Assembly: GCA_009823505.1 (NCBI GenBank)
Contig: VZQC01005070.1
Span: forward strand, 2,911,992-2,975,991
Direction of reading: 5' to 3'
Length of the DNA stretch: 64,000 nt
Source: Rhizomys pruinosus
Taxonomy: Eukaryota > Chordata > Mammalia > Rodentia > Spalacidae
This document shows, piece after piece, positions 21,922 through 34,009 of this stretch. Both the position numbers and the translations under genes were made by a program. Every line of letters begins with the position of its first letter. Position 1 is the stretch's first letter. Below the pieces are notes generated by a model. That model made no database searches, was not told the DNA's origin, and was given only the letters and a program-made list of their open reading frames with translations.

Positions 21922-24900
21922 CTAATTAGTCATGTGGTTGTAGCTGGTACTTATAACTAACTTCTTCTACTAAACAATTCATGTTCTTTCCATCCTCAGT
22001 AAGCATCTTGGCAGGTCATAATGCTTTACTTACAGAGATAACCCATATTTTCTTTCTTGAAGGGCCTGAGCCATTTATAAGACTGCTTAATATAGGGATG
22101 GGGGATAGTTTCCCAGTGACTCAAAAACATGGAAGTGATAGAAGTGGTCCATTTTAATCAGCCTGATCTCAGATCTTTGGTCTGGTTACTCTAGTGCATT
22201 GTATTATATTGGGGGCACAGTGTTCACCTCTGATGCTGGTAGACTTAGTACTTGGCCACAGCTATAGACAGGTCAGCTTTGGTTTAGTGGAAGTCCATGC
22301 TCCTGAGCCCATGTTAATCTCCATCCGAGACACCAGGACCATAGATATGTTCAGATCCTTTTCTTGTTTATACTTATCCATCTACATATCCCTTTCCAAA
22401 TATATTTCTCATTAATTTTTTTAGTCCCGCATCTTCCAACTCATTGATCATCCTGAAAATCACTTGCTATTGCCTTTGAATCAGGATATAATTGGACATC
22501 TAGCCATTCCTTTTTCTAAGAAGAATACATGACCATGACCATAGCCCAATGGTCTGCCCACAGTGTACGTTTGCCATCACTGCCATCTTTCAGGGATACG
22601 CAACAAAGGCACTAGTATGCTAAGGCTATTTGCTTCCAGGCCTGCCTAGTATCCAAAGTCATCTGTTAACTAGGCTGTAGTTTTCCCTTCTCACATCAGC
22701 CAATAATAGCATACATTCCATGAGGCTAACAGTCATACATTATAGCATTAATACTCTGTACAATTAAACCACTTTTTTCTGTAACTTACTTATACCTTCA
22801 AGGCCTGCTCAGGCTTGATCATGTATAAACTGCTTCCATTTTATGATGATCACTGCTATCCACATCCAGCTTTAAAGCTTGTTGATCAGATAACCATCTC
22901 AGATCACATGGTAACTTCATAGCCTAATGCCAAGTAGTTTCCACTAGGGCCCAATTATATACCAAGAGTTGTCTATGGAAGAGAGAGCAGTTGTCTGTGG
23001 ATGATGGCAGAGTCTTATTCAAAATTCTCCTGGGCTTACGTTATAATTCACCCGTGAGGGCCTACCAGGCTCCTCATAGTGTCTCTATGAAGTACCATTG
23101 GGTTTGTTGAACAATGTGGCTCAAGTGGCAACAGGGCCTGCACAGAAGCCTGAACATGTTTCAATGCAACTTTCATTTATTATGGGCCCCATTCAAAATT
23201 AGCAACTTTATGTCACTTGGTATGTAAACCAGAGTGACATGCCCAAGTGAGGATTGTGCTTCCTCCAAATTCCAACTAGGCCCACTAAATGTTGAGATTC
23301 TTTCTTGAAGGTAGAAGAAGCCTGGCTATAACAACTTATTCTTCACTTCTGAAGGAATATCTTTGTATGCTCATACTATTTGGACTAGTAATTTACTGAT
23401 GCAGATGTACAAATATTTTATCAACAAGTCCAGAGTAGTTGCTACTCTTTACAATTAGTAGGCTATCATGAATATAATCAACCACTGTGATGTCATATGG
23501 AAGAGACAGGTAATCAAGATCATCCAGTACTATGTCATGATATAGGGAAAATAATATATGCTTGAGGGAGACATTATATTATTGGCATTGCTAGCTGAAA
23601 GAAAATTGCTTACAGTGAGTCTTATGGATAGTTCTGGAGAAAAATTTACTCAGTAGATCAAAGGCAAGATACCAAGTATAAGTAGATATGTTAATCTACT
23701 CAAGCAGAGAACCATATCTGATATAGCAGCTGCAGTTGGAACCATCATTTGTTTAACCTTATGATAATCAAATGGAGATGTTGTGGGAATTGCCACCACT
23801 GTGTCTTTCAAGTCCTGATGGTGCTTGTAATCATCATAATCCCCTTAGGGACAGAATAGTCTTTTGTTTCATTATTTTCTTAGGCAGAGGCAACTCTAAT
23901 GGCTTCTAGTTGGCTTCTCAAACTCCAGTAACCCTCACATCGCAGGTTAGGGAATCAATGTGGGGATTCTGAAAAGCTCTAAGCCTATATACCCCAATTA
24001 CAAATTCTGAAAATGGGCAAATCACCACAGGGTGACTTCAGAGACCGACTAGACGCTCCATGAGTTGACTCTGAGATTGATTATTGAACTTCATAAGCCT
24101 TCATCTTGACTGGAGAGCCACAGTATTGTTTGGGTTCCTTCAGAATCAATGTCAAATCGGAGCCAGTATTCAGTAGGCCTCAGAAGGTCTGATTATTTCC
24201 TGTGTCCCAATGCATAGTTCCTTTGTTAAAAAGCCATAGGCCAAGTAGGCACAGTGATACACACTTTTAGTCCCAGGACTGAGGAAGTAAAGTAGCCAGC
24301 CTGGTCTACATAGTGAGTACCAGGCCAGCTGACACCAGTGTTTCATAGTGAGACCCCGTATCAACAAACCAAGCCTTAAGTACATTTGAGGGAAGGAAGG
24401 GAAAGAGATTAACAGTAAAAGTGTATGGTAGTATAGCAGGGTCTTTGTCAAGGAGTTCTCATCCCTAAATTGTTTCAAAGCCTGAATATTGGTTCAGAGG
24501 ACCTAATGCTCTTTTATGATACAAGGTAGCATTTTTTTTTTTTTACTCTGGAATTTTGCTGCAAATGTATGTAGATCAAATAAGAACTGAGTTGGCTTCC
24601 TATTTTTTTGCTTCTGGGAACATCATGATTAATTAGCCTGTGCCATCGTTCTACATGAGTCATAGCATTATGATCGCTCCAATGCACCTCTCGACAGTTA
24701 CCGTAAGTTCACTTACCTTACCTTTGATGACTGAGTGATATCATTGGCTCTCGCCACTCCAGGTTCCTCCTAGACACCACTGCATTTAAGTTAGCCAACT
24801 GAGTGGCTGGGGCTCCCGCAGGAGGTGTAGCATACAGGGAAAGCACTGACTTGATGGAGCTCTTGAGATTTGCTGATCTCACTAATTTGCTTCTACATTT

Positions 24901-24935
24901 TTGAAGGGGATATCTTCTAGCCTCTGTCATTGTAG
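21920..24935 (-). mobile_element. Decayed class III endogenous retrovirus (ERVL-type gag-pro-pol), minus strand
   Basis: Read on the minus strand, from right to left, are: a possible gag remnant (24718-24930, 70-codon frame); a protease active-site motif decayed to NTGS followed by DLTL (codons at 24159-24170 and beyond); a reverse-transcriptase catalytic motif decayed to YIHD where the family has YxDD (23465-23476), inside a stretch that stays recognisable for about 25 codons; and an integrase N-terminal segment with a TKADL phrase (22269-22283) in a frame interrupted by several stops. Gene order and motifs fit the ERVL class, which lacks env in most hosts. Stops and frameshifts are frequent in every part, so no protein can be made. 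A B1 has inserted between the gag and protease parts. The exact ends and LTRs are uncertain. Confidence 0.75.
24238..24365 (+). mobile_element. Degraded B1 SINE inside the ERVL remnant
   Basis: The phrases 'gccaagtaggcacagtga', 'tagtcccaggactgaggaa', 'ccagcctggtctacatagtg' and 'agtgagaccccgtatcaa' follow B1 order. It interrupts the retroviral sequence, so the B1 arrived after the retrovirus. Confidence 0.75.
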
Positions 24936-25089
24936 AGGAGTAGGTTTAGATGGCATATTCACTCTATCATTTTTATTTCCCAAAGCTTTTGAATCCAGTT
25001 ATACTAGTTATCTATCTTCAAAACTGACTTAAGGTAGGAAAGTTTTTCTGTGTGTATTTTTTTTTTCCTAATGGTTGGAGGGTTGTATA

Positions 25090-25640
25090 TAGTTCATCAC
25101 ATCAAGGAAATTAGGGCAGCACAAAAAGGAGATAGCTGATCACATTGTGAAGCACAGAGTGATAAATGGTTGTGCTCAACTTGCTTCTTCTTTATTTAGA
25201 GACTGCAGTCCAGGGAAAAGTATATCACACATTTAGGGTGGGTCTTCCTATATCAATTAACCTAATCTTCATAATCACTCACACAAATGCCCAGAGGATT
25301 TTTTTCTCCACTTGATTCCAGACTGTATAAAGTTGACAATCAAGATTAATCATCACAAGTCCACTTCTCTAACCTGACTTCCAGTAACTGTTGATCTATG
25401 ACCCACCCCTGGTCCCCATAAGTTTACAGACTTCTTATAATGAAATATACACTCAGTCTAGCTTCAAAAGTATCCATAATCCTTAACATGTGCAGTACTA
25501 CTTAAAAATCTAAAGTCTATGTCTCGTTTGAGATATATGGTAATTTTTTCAATTGGTAGGTTCTCTAAGATAAAAATCAAGAAATATAGTTCTAACATAC
25601 AGTCCCACAGAGAAAACATTTAAGGAAAAAAAACAACAGA
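25090..25640. repeat. Unclassified rodent interspersed repeat, possibly LTR-related
   Basis: The series 'aaattagggcagcac', 'gggtgggtcttcctatatca', 'aatgcccagaggatt', 'aaagttgacaatcaagatta' and 'aaaagtatccataatcctta' matches my memory of a dispersed murid repeat whose family name I cannot recall. It lies next to the retroviral remnant, so it could be its 5' LTR or an unrelated insertion. Confidence 0.45.
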
Positions 25641-25879
25641 AGTAATATATTTGTTATACTTCTTATAATTTATAACATATATATTATAAAAGGGGATTTA
25701 TTAGATTGTCTTACATGATATTGGCTGGATAGTCCAACACTGTCTACATGCATTCTTTACTAGTTCCTTACTAAGCACTGAGATTTAAGTTGTACATAAA
25801 GGATGCTGAACTTCTGAACTTAAATTCTCAGAACCAATCTTAGCTATTTTTCTACTTTGACTCAATACATGATATTAAA

Positions 25880-26026
25880 AATTTAAGAGGATAGATTTAT
25901 TTTGGATCACAGTTTCAAATGAATAAGATTGACTTATTTTGGTGTGTATTAAGTCAAAACTTCATGACAGAAAGGCTTGTAGGAGCAGAGTTGGCAACTG
26001 CTTCATGATCAGGAAGGAGAGAGGGG

Positions 26027-26027
<1 letters not shown>
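25880..26027 (-). mobile_element. MLT1/MST-like MaLR LTR fragment (minus strand)
   Basis: The phrases 'agatttattttggatcacag', 'aacttcatgacagaaagg' and 'ctgcttcatgatcaggaag' are the reverse complement of the 3' half of an MLT1-type LTR. It is cut off on the right by the GA repeat. Confidence 0.6.

Positions 26028-26028
<1 letters not shown>

Positions 26029-26070
<42 letters not shown>
26029..26070 (+). repeat. (GA)n microsatellite
   Basis: About 20 AG units, probably expanded from the purine-rich part of the LTR fragment to its left. Confidence 0.95.
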
Positions 26071-26072
<2 letters not shown>

Positions 26073-26847
26073 CTAATACCCCAGATATATGTAACTTAGA
26101 CATCTCTTAATCCAATCTAGCTGATAGTTAAAATTAATAGTTACAATAACAAAATGATATAAAACTTACAGATTATTATCACAACTCTAATGATTGCTTG
26201 AAGAGTGACAGAAACAGGAGCATTTAAACTGAACACAGAAATGTAGAATCACTCCAAAACAAAAGATGTTTATAAAGGATTTTAATTAGTGGGGGTGGTG
26301 TGAAACTGAAGGAGGGTACAATGTGGTCCCAAATGACAATGAAGAAATAAGCATTTAATGACATAATAAAGTTGACCTGTGATTATATGTTAAGAATATC
26401 CCCATAGGTTTATATGTGACAGTAGATTCTAAAGAACCATAGAAGAAGCTGCAGGGGTGGTGAGAATTCTGTCCCCTATGGTTCAGACTGGAGATACTTA
26501 CTGTTCAGGTACAAATGAAGTTATATTCAATAAGATACAATAGTGAATGAAGTTCCAGATGTACTAAATCTTCATTCAGAATAGAATTTCTCCTATCCCT
26601 AGAAATTCTCCACAGACAAATCTAGATTGGTGCTTTTCTTGGGTTTTAGACATCTCTCAATCCAATCCAGCTGATAGTCAAGGTTAATAGTCACAGTAAC
26701 AACAACAAAGATATTTTTATCCTATTGCCTCTACCTACTGAGTCAGTTGGGATTTTTGTTTTATATAATGCTGAGAATCAAACTCAGGGCTTCATGAATG
26801 TTAGGCAAGGCCTCTTCCAATGGAGTTATATAACCAAGCCCCAGCAT

Positions 26848-26926
26848 ATTCTTCCTTCCTTCCTTCCTTCCTTCCTTCCTTCCTTCCTTCCTTCCTTCCT
26901 TCCTTTCTTTCTTTCTTTCTTTCTTT
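26848..26926 (+). repeat. (CCTT)n/(CTTT)n microsatellite
   Basis: About 14 CTTC units then six TTTC units. Confidence 0.95.
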
Positions 26927-27494
26927 CTCTGTGTATACTTACTTGTGGAAATGTGTCAAGGAACAAAGAGTTGTCTGCAGTCTGTAAATGGGTATAAGCT
27001 ACAAACTAGCAGATGGAAAAAGAGGGAAAGGTTATATAAGGAAGAGAATTTTTCAGTGTCAAGTCTAAATGTCGTATTGAAGCTTTCAAACTCATTTCCT
27101 TTGCTGGCATTTAAACAATGACATTCAAATGGCTACAAGCACTATGAACAGAGGCTAACAATTACAATCTAGTTGCCTAAGCATACACAGAAACTTCTCT
27201 GATGGTGTAATTCTATTGAAGAAAAGTCTAATTGTTCCAGCCATCATAATTTGACATAATTGGCTATGGGGTTACATCACTGTAGCATTACAGTAAATTA
27301 GGTAATATTCCATCAAATTGAAAACACATACCTGCTTTGACTTTGAAAGAGAAATGTCACCTCTATTCCATCCTCTGCCACAGTACTCAATTTATCAGAT
27401 TCATCCAGAGAAACTAAATTCTTCAAATTGCCATAAAACCTGTGGCAATAATTATGAGGAGGATAATACTAGCTATAATAGAAACATTTATTAT

Positions 27495-27690
27495 GTTCTA
27501 AGTCAGTATCTGATCCTATGCTGAACTCTTTATGGGCCTTTCCTACTGTGATTTATATAATAAAATAAGAAAGAAGTAATTTTTGTGTCCCCATTTCAAA
27601 GATGAGCTACAGAGAGACCAGGAATATGCTAGGGTTGATACACATTGGTTTCAACCCTAAGCCTGTGTCGTTCAAGAAGGTAATTCCCAG
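27495..27690 (-). mobile_element. MIR SINE (minus strand)
   Basis: The reverse complement of MIR can be followed: 'tgctgaactctttatgggcc', then 'gtccccatttcaaagatgag', then the part corresponding to the tRNA-like head, 'ggtttcaaccctaagcctgt'. It is an ancient element with typical divergence. Confidence 0.65.
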
Positions 27691-27699
27691 TCTTATGCC

Positions 27700-29760
27700 A
27701 ACTGTTCTGAATTATGTCATAAGACTTAAACAGAGCACTACAAAATTGTCGAGGTTCTCTGTGTTTGTTTCTGAGTCTCCATCAGAAGTCACCATCCTGG
27801 ACTTCATAAAAATTCAGATTTGAGTCATGAGAAGCCACCGAAGAGTTTCAATGTTGTCGAATCTTTCTTTTTATAAAAAAAAAAATCTTCGGATATGTAC
27901 TCTTTATGGTCAAACTGCTAAAATTCATAAGTGACATAAATAATTTGACAATAGCAAGCCTGTTGTGTTTAATGCATGCTCAGTGCCATAATTCAGACTC
28001 CAAAATTGTCCTCCCTGGTAAAGCTGCCAAGCCGAAACAATAAATGTTTTAGCGGCAAAGTGAAGTTTTTTTCAAGAATTACAATATTCCTTTTGACCTC
28101 TGGGATGACTAAATGCTATTTAATTTCTTCCTTTATTCACAACAGTGAAAAAGACTTGGAGACATGCTGAGGAGAGGTAGCATTTCCTTTCAAAACCCTA
28201 GCCAGACATTAATACTCCCAGGGGAGGGGAGAAAAGGCTTTCAGTTTGCTGTTGGAATACTTTATTTACTGTAATGCTTCAAATGCCCTTCTTCCTCATC
28301 AGTATTGCAAGAACTATGATGTAACACCGGAGTCAATTATTTCAAATTATAGTGCCTGGAACAATTAGACTCTTTCTTCCATAGCAGTGCACTAAAGATT
28401 TAACGGAAGCTGAAATGGAACTAGTTTATAACTGGCTGAAAGTAGCTATACACGATCAGCGTGACAGCTGCTTTTTGCAAGAGCGCTAGCTTTCAGGTAC
28501 CGTTACTGCTAATTACTTTAGGTGAGCAACACTATAGCTGTCAAACTTCACAATCAACTCTGGCTTAGCACTGGCTCTAACAGAAATGCCTGAGTAGTCA
28601 GGCATCGTTTCCTTCATTTGCCATTTCATAGAGGTACTAAGTGTAAGAATAGAGTCAGAGTCTTTGTGCTCGTTCCTCTCCCCCAACGCATTCAGTAGCA
28701 TGTGATCTGATGAGAAGATTTTAACTTCCCTGCAATACACAGACTGAGTGTGATCACTACTGAAATGGAAATGGAAATGCATCTACAATTGGGGTTACTC
28801 CTATTTGCCTAAATATAATATATATTATAAATATATTATATTTATATAATATATTTATAATATATAGATATATAAATAATAAAAAATAATATTAACTTTA
28901 ATTAAATTAATATTATATTAAATATATATGCCAACTAAATATAATATATATATATATATATTCACAAGTGGCAAAATCTATAAATGAGCTCTTCACAAAG
29001 AGGGAATGTCACCCAGAGATGCTGATTCTAAAATGAAGTGATATCTGAAGCTGACTGATAGGGTTTCCCACCTCATGCCTGAATTGTCAGCAAAGCAGTC
29101 AGCCCTAGGCAAGGCCAAGGGGAGCTAGCTGCAGTGCTCTCCTGGGCTGGCAGCTCCCTCTGTTACCATTTTCTAGTTCCTTTTCTCCTCCTCCCTCCCT
29201 AGGTACATTCTACACTGGACTCCTTACTCTGAAGTCTGTTTTCAAGCTTATTTCTGTTTCTTCATTTACGCAAGCTCACACATGATAGATGAGCAATGTA
29301 TAACTACCCTCCTAAGAGGAGAGTTTACATTTTCCTAAGAAACTGGAATAAGGTGAAGAAAAATCACAGAATTTCTTATTAAACCAAAGTGCTGGAGAGC
29401 ATTTGAAACTGTGCTGACATCTGTAAGACCGATACAATGTAATGTGGTACTTTCCTTTTCCTGTGGGCAAAATAAATGCACATACTCAATAAAATTGAGG
29501 ACCAAAGGAGCTAGGCTGGAAGACTTACCTAAACAGGTGTTTTCCTTTTAAAAAGCAATGTATGAAGCAGTTCTAAGAGTTAGCAAACACCAAACATGTT
29601 TGTTAAACGAGCAAACAAGAACTTACACAAATTCCTGGGCCTTTGCCAACCAGAACAGAGTCACTCATGATGCATGTCAACAAGTATTTCCAAGTATTTG
29701 TGTGACTAATATAGTGCACATTGGGTCAATGTACCTACATCCTTATACTTAGCTCAACCA
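27700..29760. other. Repeat-poor island, candidate conserved non-coding DNA
   Basis: Apart from the AT-rich tract at 28803-28962, no repeat is recognised. The 27900-28640 part is balanced and motif-dense, with a perfect 8-bp inverted repeat around a 4-base loop at 28586-28605. No frame here resembles a known protein. I read it as non-coding, with possible regulatory function unproven. Confidence 0.4.
28803..28962. repeat. AT-rich low-complexity tract
   Basis: A 160-base tract almost entirely of A and T with several self-complementary TATAAT/ATTATA blocks and a terminal (TA)n run at 28940-28962. Confidence 0.9.
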
Positions 29761-29764
29761 ATTA

Positions 29765-29925
29765 TTATGGGTAAATCACTTAGGAGATCTTTGTTTCATT
29801 CTCCTTATCCGTAAAGTGGGGATAGTAATGGAAACTACCTCATCAGCTGCTATAAAATTTAAATACACAAATAATTGTGAAATCTGTTGAATATTGCCAG
29901 CCCCTTTACAAGTGTTTGCTGAATA
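29765..29925 (+). mobile_element. MIR SINE
   Basis: The conserved MIR core is clear: 'ttcattctccttatccgtaa', 'agtggggatagtaatggaa', 'actacctcatcagctgc', then the 'taaatacacaaa' stretch. Confidence 0.7.
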
Positions 29926-30214
29926 AGAAATCAAATGAATTTGAAAGCCTAAGTCAAGTGGAAATTTCATTACAATTATTTTCATGCTTCCAGATAATCA
30001 TTGGAAAAGATGATGATGGTGACATAACGTGAACTGTATTTATATTTGGTCATTGTATCTAACTATTCTGGCAAAGCTAAAAAAATCCACTTGCTATTTC
30101 TTTCATGACAGTGACCTTTTTTGTACCTAGCACCTTGGTTGACACTACCGAGATGACATTGGGTGGGACTGATTCTTAGGAGGTCTTAGGACCAGAGCAA
30201 TCATGAGAAGGAAA

Positions 30215-30725
30215 GTGATTCCATGGTTAGAAATTTCAGATCCATTTACTACCTTCTGGAAAGGAGAAAATGCCTGAGGTTGTCTAAAACTGGATTAAGC
30301 AAGTTTTATGTTCTTCTAGGCAGCAGAACACAGGAAAGTCCTGGGAGGTTTTGGGAGAGGCTCACAAAGGGCCTGAACCCTTCACACCCTTGTACCCTGC
30401 TCTATGCATCTGGGTGTTCAGCAGTATCCTTTGTAACATCCTTTGAAATAAGCTAGCAAATGCATTTTTGTGTGTCCTGGGATTCATTGTGACACACTGA
30501 TAACATCCAAGGAGAAGAAGAACGCCATAGGAATCTAGGTCTGGAACTCATCGGAAGTGTAGATGATACTTTACTACTTGTGCATAGGGCGAAATAAAGG
30601 TGGTCACTGGGAACTGAATCCTTAGTAATGTGATTAATACTATCTCCAGGTAGACAGCATCAGAATTAAATTGAATTATATGATACTCAGCTGATGTAGA
30701 GTGAATTGATTAGTGTGTAAAGAAA
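30215..30725 (+). mobile_element. MLT2-type LTR (ERVL solo LTR)
   Basis: The order 'ccctgctctatgcatctggg', 'gcagtatcctttgtaacatc', 'ctttgaaataagctagcaaa', 'tggtcactgggaactgaatc', 'ctatctccaggtagacagca' and 'tcagaattaaattgaattat' follows the 3' half of mammalian MLT2 LTRs closely, polyadenylation-like 'aataa' segment included. No internal retroviral sequence adjoins it, so it is a solo LTR. It predates the rodent radiation. Confidence 0.8.
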
Positions 30726-30729
30726 GGCC

Positions 30730-32140
30730 TTCACATATTTCATCAAAGAATATTCTGTGTTGACCATGGAAAACAGCAAAACCAACCTGCTTTTCCCTCC
30801 CAGTGAACATGCAGCACTAATCTGATTTGCCACATTATTTATAAACAATATTGCATCCTATATGACTACGCAGAAGATATTACATTTGTGTGGAATGTAT
30901 TGAAAAGACAGACAAGTTTAGGCTGCAGACAGGCATGCGATCTTGTTTTTGTTTATAGTTCCTTTGTCTGGGACTCAATTTATCTAAGACTATATTGGCT
31001 TAGGGCAGACATTTGGAAAGTTTGTATGCAGTAGAAGGAAATTTGTAAAAACACATATCCAAGAGGGTGAAATAGATACTGTAATATCCAAACATACTAG
31101 CTCCAGGGTGGGTTCAAGAGGGTGGGTTTTCTAAATGAAATGTCCATCTTATGGACTGCATCATGAGCAAATATGGCCACAAAGATGTATGTGGGTTACC
31201 CATGGAAACCTCGTGCAATGAAATGAAAAGAGAGTAGTTTGATCTTCTTTGAAGAGTTTTCTCATAGCAAGAGATAAAAGCAGACATCTGTTTTCTTTGA
31301 TGTTTTTATCCTAAATTTTGTATTTGATTTTCCTATAAGCATTATAGAAAATTTTCTTTTCCTGTAATTCTTTTCAGAGAAAAAAAAATATAGGATTGGC
31401 ATGGCCCTTGTAGGGGGTCTCAACAACTAAGAGCAGATTTCTTCTGTTCAGGTTGTGTGCTTTGTCTTTACTTGTCTAAGTTTTAATGCATTATGCAAAA
31501 TAATGTATCCACTTTAAACCAAATGTTCTGCACTTCAGTGGATTGCATGCTGTTTACATCTCAGAGGGCAAAGAGAAGGTGCTACACCTCAGATAAGCAA
31601 GCCACACATCTAGGAACCACAATGATATCATTCAATGCCATGTTTATACCTAGTTAGAAATAAGTGAACATCTGTGGATTAAAAAAATAGAACTGTAATG
31701 GTGGCCATCAGGGAATAAAACACTTTATTGAGCTTTGTTATATAGATGGAAATGTGCTTTGTAGAAAGTGCTTATTTGCAAATAAAGCAACTAATTGCTA
31801 GAACTAGAAATACATGCACAAAGTAGATTCTGAAGTAATTTTGAGAAAGGATTACTTTTAATGTGGTAGCTCCTAATGTTGCCATCTTTCCCCAGATCTC
31901 TATTGATCACTTGCTTATTCCTGTTTTGAAGATTAGGAAGAGGCACATGGCTCTCAAAACAAAGAAACAACAACAAAATCTAAACCAAAAACTATCCCTA
32001 ACAGGTATCTGTTGATAAACCAGGCAGCGGAAGCCTGAGGGCTTGTCCTCAAGTTCTTTCTAAATGTCTTAGATATGTTTAATTCATTTGTTCAATAAGG
32101 AAGAACCTTATGCTTTTGAAATGATGCCTAACATATCTTT
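30730..32140. other. Single-copy-looking non-coding DNA
   Basis: No element or coding region recognised; AT-rich with short frames only. Confidence 0.45.
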
Positions 32141-32179
32141 TTATATTTATTTATTATTTATTTATTTATTTATTTATTC
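32141..32179 (+). repeat. (TTTA)n microsatellite
   Basis: About nine TTTA units, most likely expanded from the T-rich tail of the adjoining minus-strand B1. Confidence 0.9.
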
Positions 32180-32183
32180 ATTT

Positions 32184-32327
32184 TGGCTTTTTGAGACATG
32201 GCTTCTTATAGCCCCAGCTGACCTGGAATTCACTATGTAGACCAAGCTGGCCTTGATCTCATGGAGATCCTCCTGCCTCTGCCTCCCCAGTGCTGAGATT
32301 AAAGGCCTCTGCCACCATGCTGAGCTC
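32184..32327 (-). mobile_element. B1 SINE (minus strand)
   Basis: Reverse-complement B1: 'ttttgagacatggcttctta', 'gaccaagctggccttgatct', 'gtgctgagattaaaggcctc', 'ccaccatgctgagct'. Full length, moderately diverged. Confidence 0.9.
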
Positions 32328-33338
32328 TAGCATATCTATTTAATAGCATGTTGAAGTAAATTACAGTTCATATGAACAATAGTAGAAACTGTTAGATACT
32401 GCTTTATCTTCATTTTTAATTTACTTCTTTCCCTCATCCTGGAAGCTGATTTCCTAGGATCCGGGTTTTCCCAAATTATAAACCCCAAATGTCCTTTTCT
32501 GGGCAAACCCTTTAAAGCTCTCTGTGGATTCACACTTTCTTGGGCTTGTTCTTGAGACTAATTCTTGCTAATCAGCTGCGGCCCTGAACAAGCATGAGCC
32601 CCCACCCCTACATATCTAAATATTCTTGTGTAGTTCTTCTGACTTCTCCATATCCCAGAAAGTTCCATTCTTAGCCCCCTTTGCAGCTCAAACTTTGTCA
32701 TTACTTCTTTCTCCCTCCCTTCATTCTGTTATGGTTTTGTCCTGATCTGCATCTCCAGCATATGGCTCCCATCCTCCTCTTCTCCAAGTGGAAACCAAGT
32801 TACTATGTTAACCCTATAATCTTTGGTTTTAATTAAAAGTATGGAAGTATAGGACGACAACATAACAAAACAAATAAATACACAAATCAACCCCTGAAAG
32901 TGCATTGAGAGTCAGTTCCATAATCCTAAATGACAACAGTTACTTCTTCAGTTACCAGGGAAAAGCTGTGTCAGTGTGTCTGTCAGCCTTGTAACCCCTC
33001 TGCTATCTTTTTGCAAAGGTGTATGGAGAGGGGGAGGTAATAAGATTCAGGGAAGCCTGTCTGGGTTCTAGTCCATTCTATTGTAGCAGGAAGCAAGCAA
33101 GGATGGCTTTGACTGTTGATTCATTCAATAACTTGCTCATTTACTGATTTAGCATTTTTAATCACTTTTAAAGGCTGAGTAACTGCTAAACATTGGGATT
33201 TTATACAGAAGCAGCAATTAACATCATCTCTGGCCAGGTGTCCTGGCATTTATCTTGTAGCACTCACAGACTTAGCTATGAGGGGAGCCTGTGGCTGTTC
33301 TGGGCAACAGAGCTAAGATTTGGTCTTGAAATAAATAA
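32328..33338. other. Single-copy-looking non-coding DNA
   Basis: No clear element. The interval 33229-33335 has faint B1/ID-like phrasing ('tggccaggtgtcctggcatt') but too little to annotate separately. Confidence 0.4.
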
Positions 33339-33339
33339 G

Positions 33340-33900
33340 GTGGTCTCTGTGTCTAGGTAGTTTATATTATTGTAGGAAGAGATAGGAAGCAGTAGATAAA
33401 AATCCATTATCAATCAAAGAAAATCAAATAGGTTAAAACAAATGCCCAAATATTTTTTGAAAAAAAAAAGTATAGGAAAAAGGCTGAGTGGACAGAAAGG
33501 GAGGTCAACGGACACTTAGGAAAGCTTCTCTGGAGATGTGAGGTGATGGAGTAGAAACCGCCATCCAGAGATCTGGAGGGAGAAGGAGGGGACGTGTTAT
33601 TTTTTGAGTGGAGGGTGACCCGAGAAGGCAGAGATGAGTTGGGGGACATGGAGTGAGAGCAAAGCCGAGCTACAGCCACATACACAGTTTTGCATGGAAT
33701 TTTGGTTTCTTAAAAGTCTTCTCCATGGGTAGCCACTGAAAGGGTTTAGAAAGAACACACCTCTATCCATCTCTATCCTAGGAGCAGGTTCTGCCTACAG
33801 TATAAAAATGGACCATTGGGGACAAGAGAATATACAGGCAGACCAGATCTGAGAAGACAACAATGTACACCAAAGTGACTGAGCAAGTAGGATAGTGTTT
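33340..33900 (-). mobile_element. L2 LINE 3' end remnant (minus strand)
   Basis: Several well-separated phrases follow the order of the reverse-complemented mammalian L2 3' region: 'ctaggtagtttatattattg', 'aggaaagcttctctggagat' (family: ...aggcttcctggaggaggtg), 'gtagccactgaaagggttt' and 'ggggacaagagaatatacag'. Divergence is high, as expected for L2. Confidence 0.6.
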
Positions 33901-34009
33901 CTATTACTGCTGTTGTTTTGACACTTCTTATTGTAAAATAAGTCATAGACACAAGAAATCATGGAGAATCATAAGTACCAAGAAGAACACATTGTTGTAA
34001 AATGTATGA

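Noticed and set aside
23465..23476. Possibility that the retroviral reverse transcriptase is active
   Set aside because: The motif is decayed to YIHD and stops or frameshifts occur on both sides; integrase and protease remnants are also broken.
28586..28605. microRNA hairpin
   Set aside because: The stem is only 8 bp with a 4-base loop; flanks do not extend the pairing.
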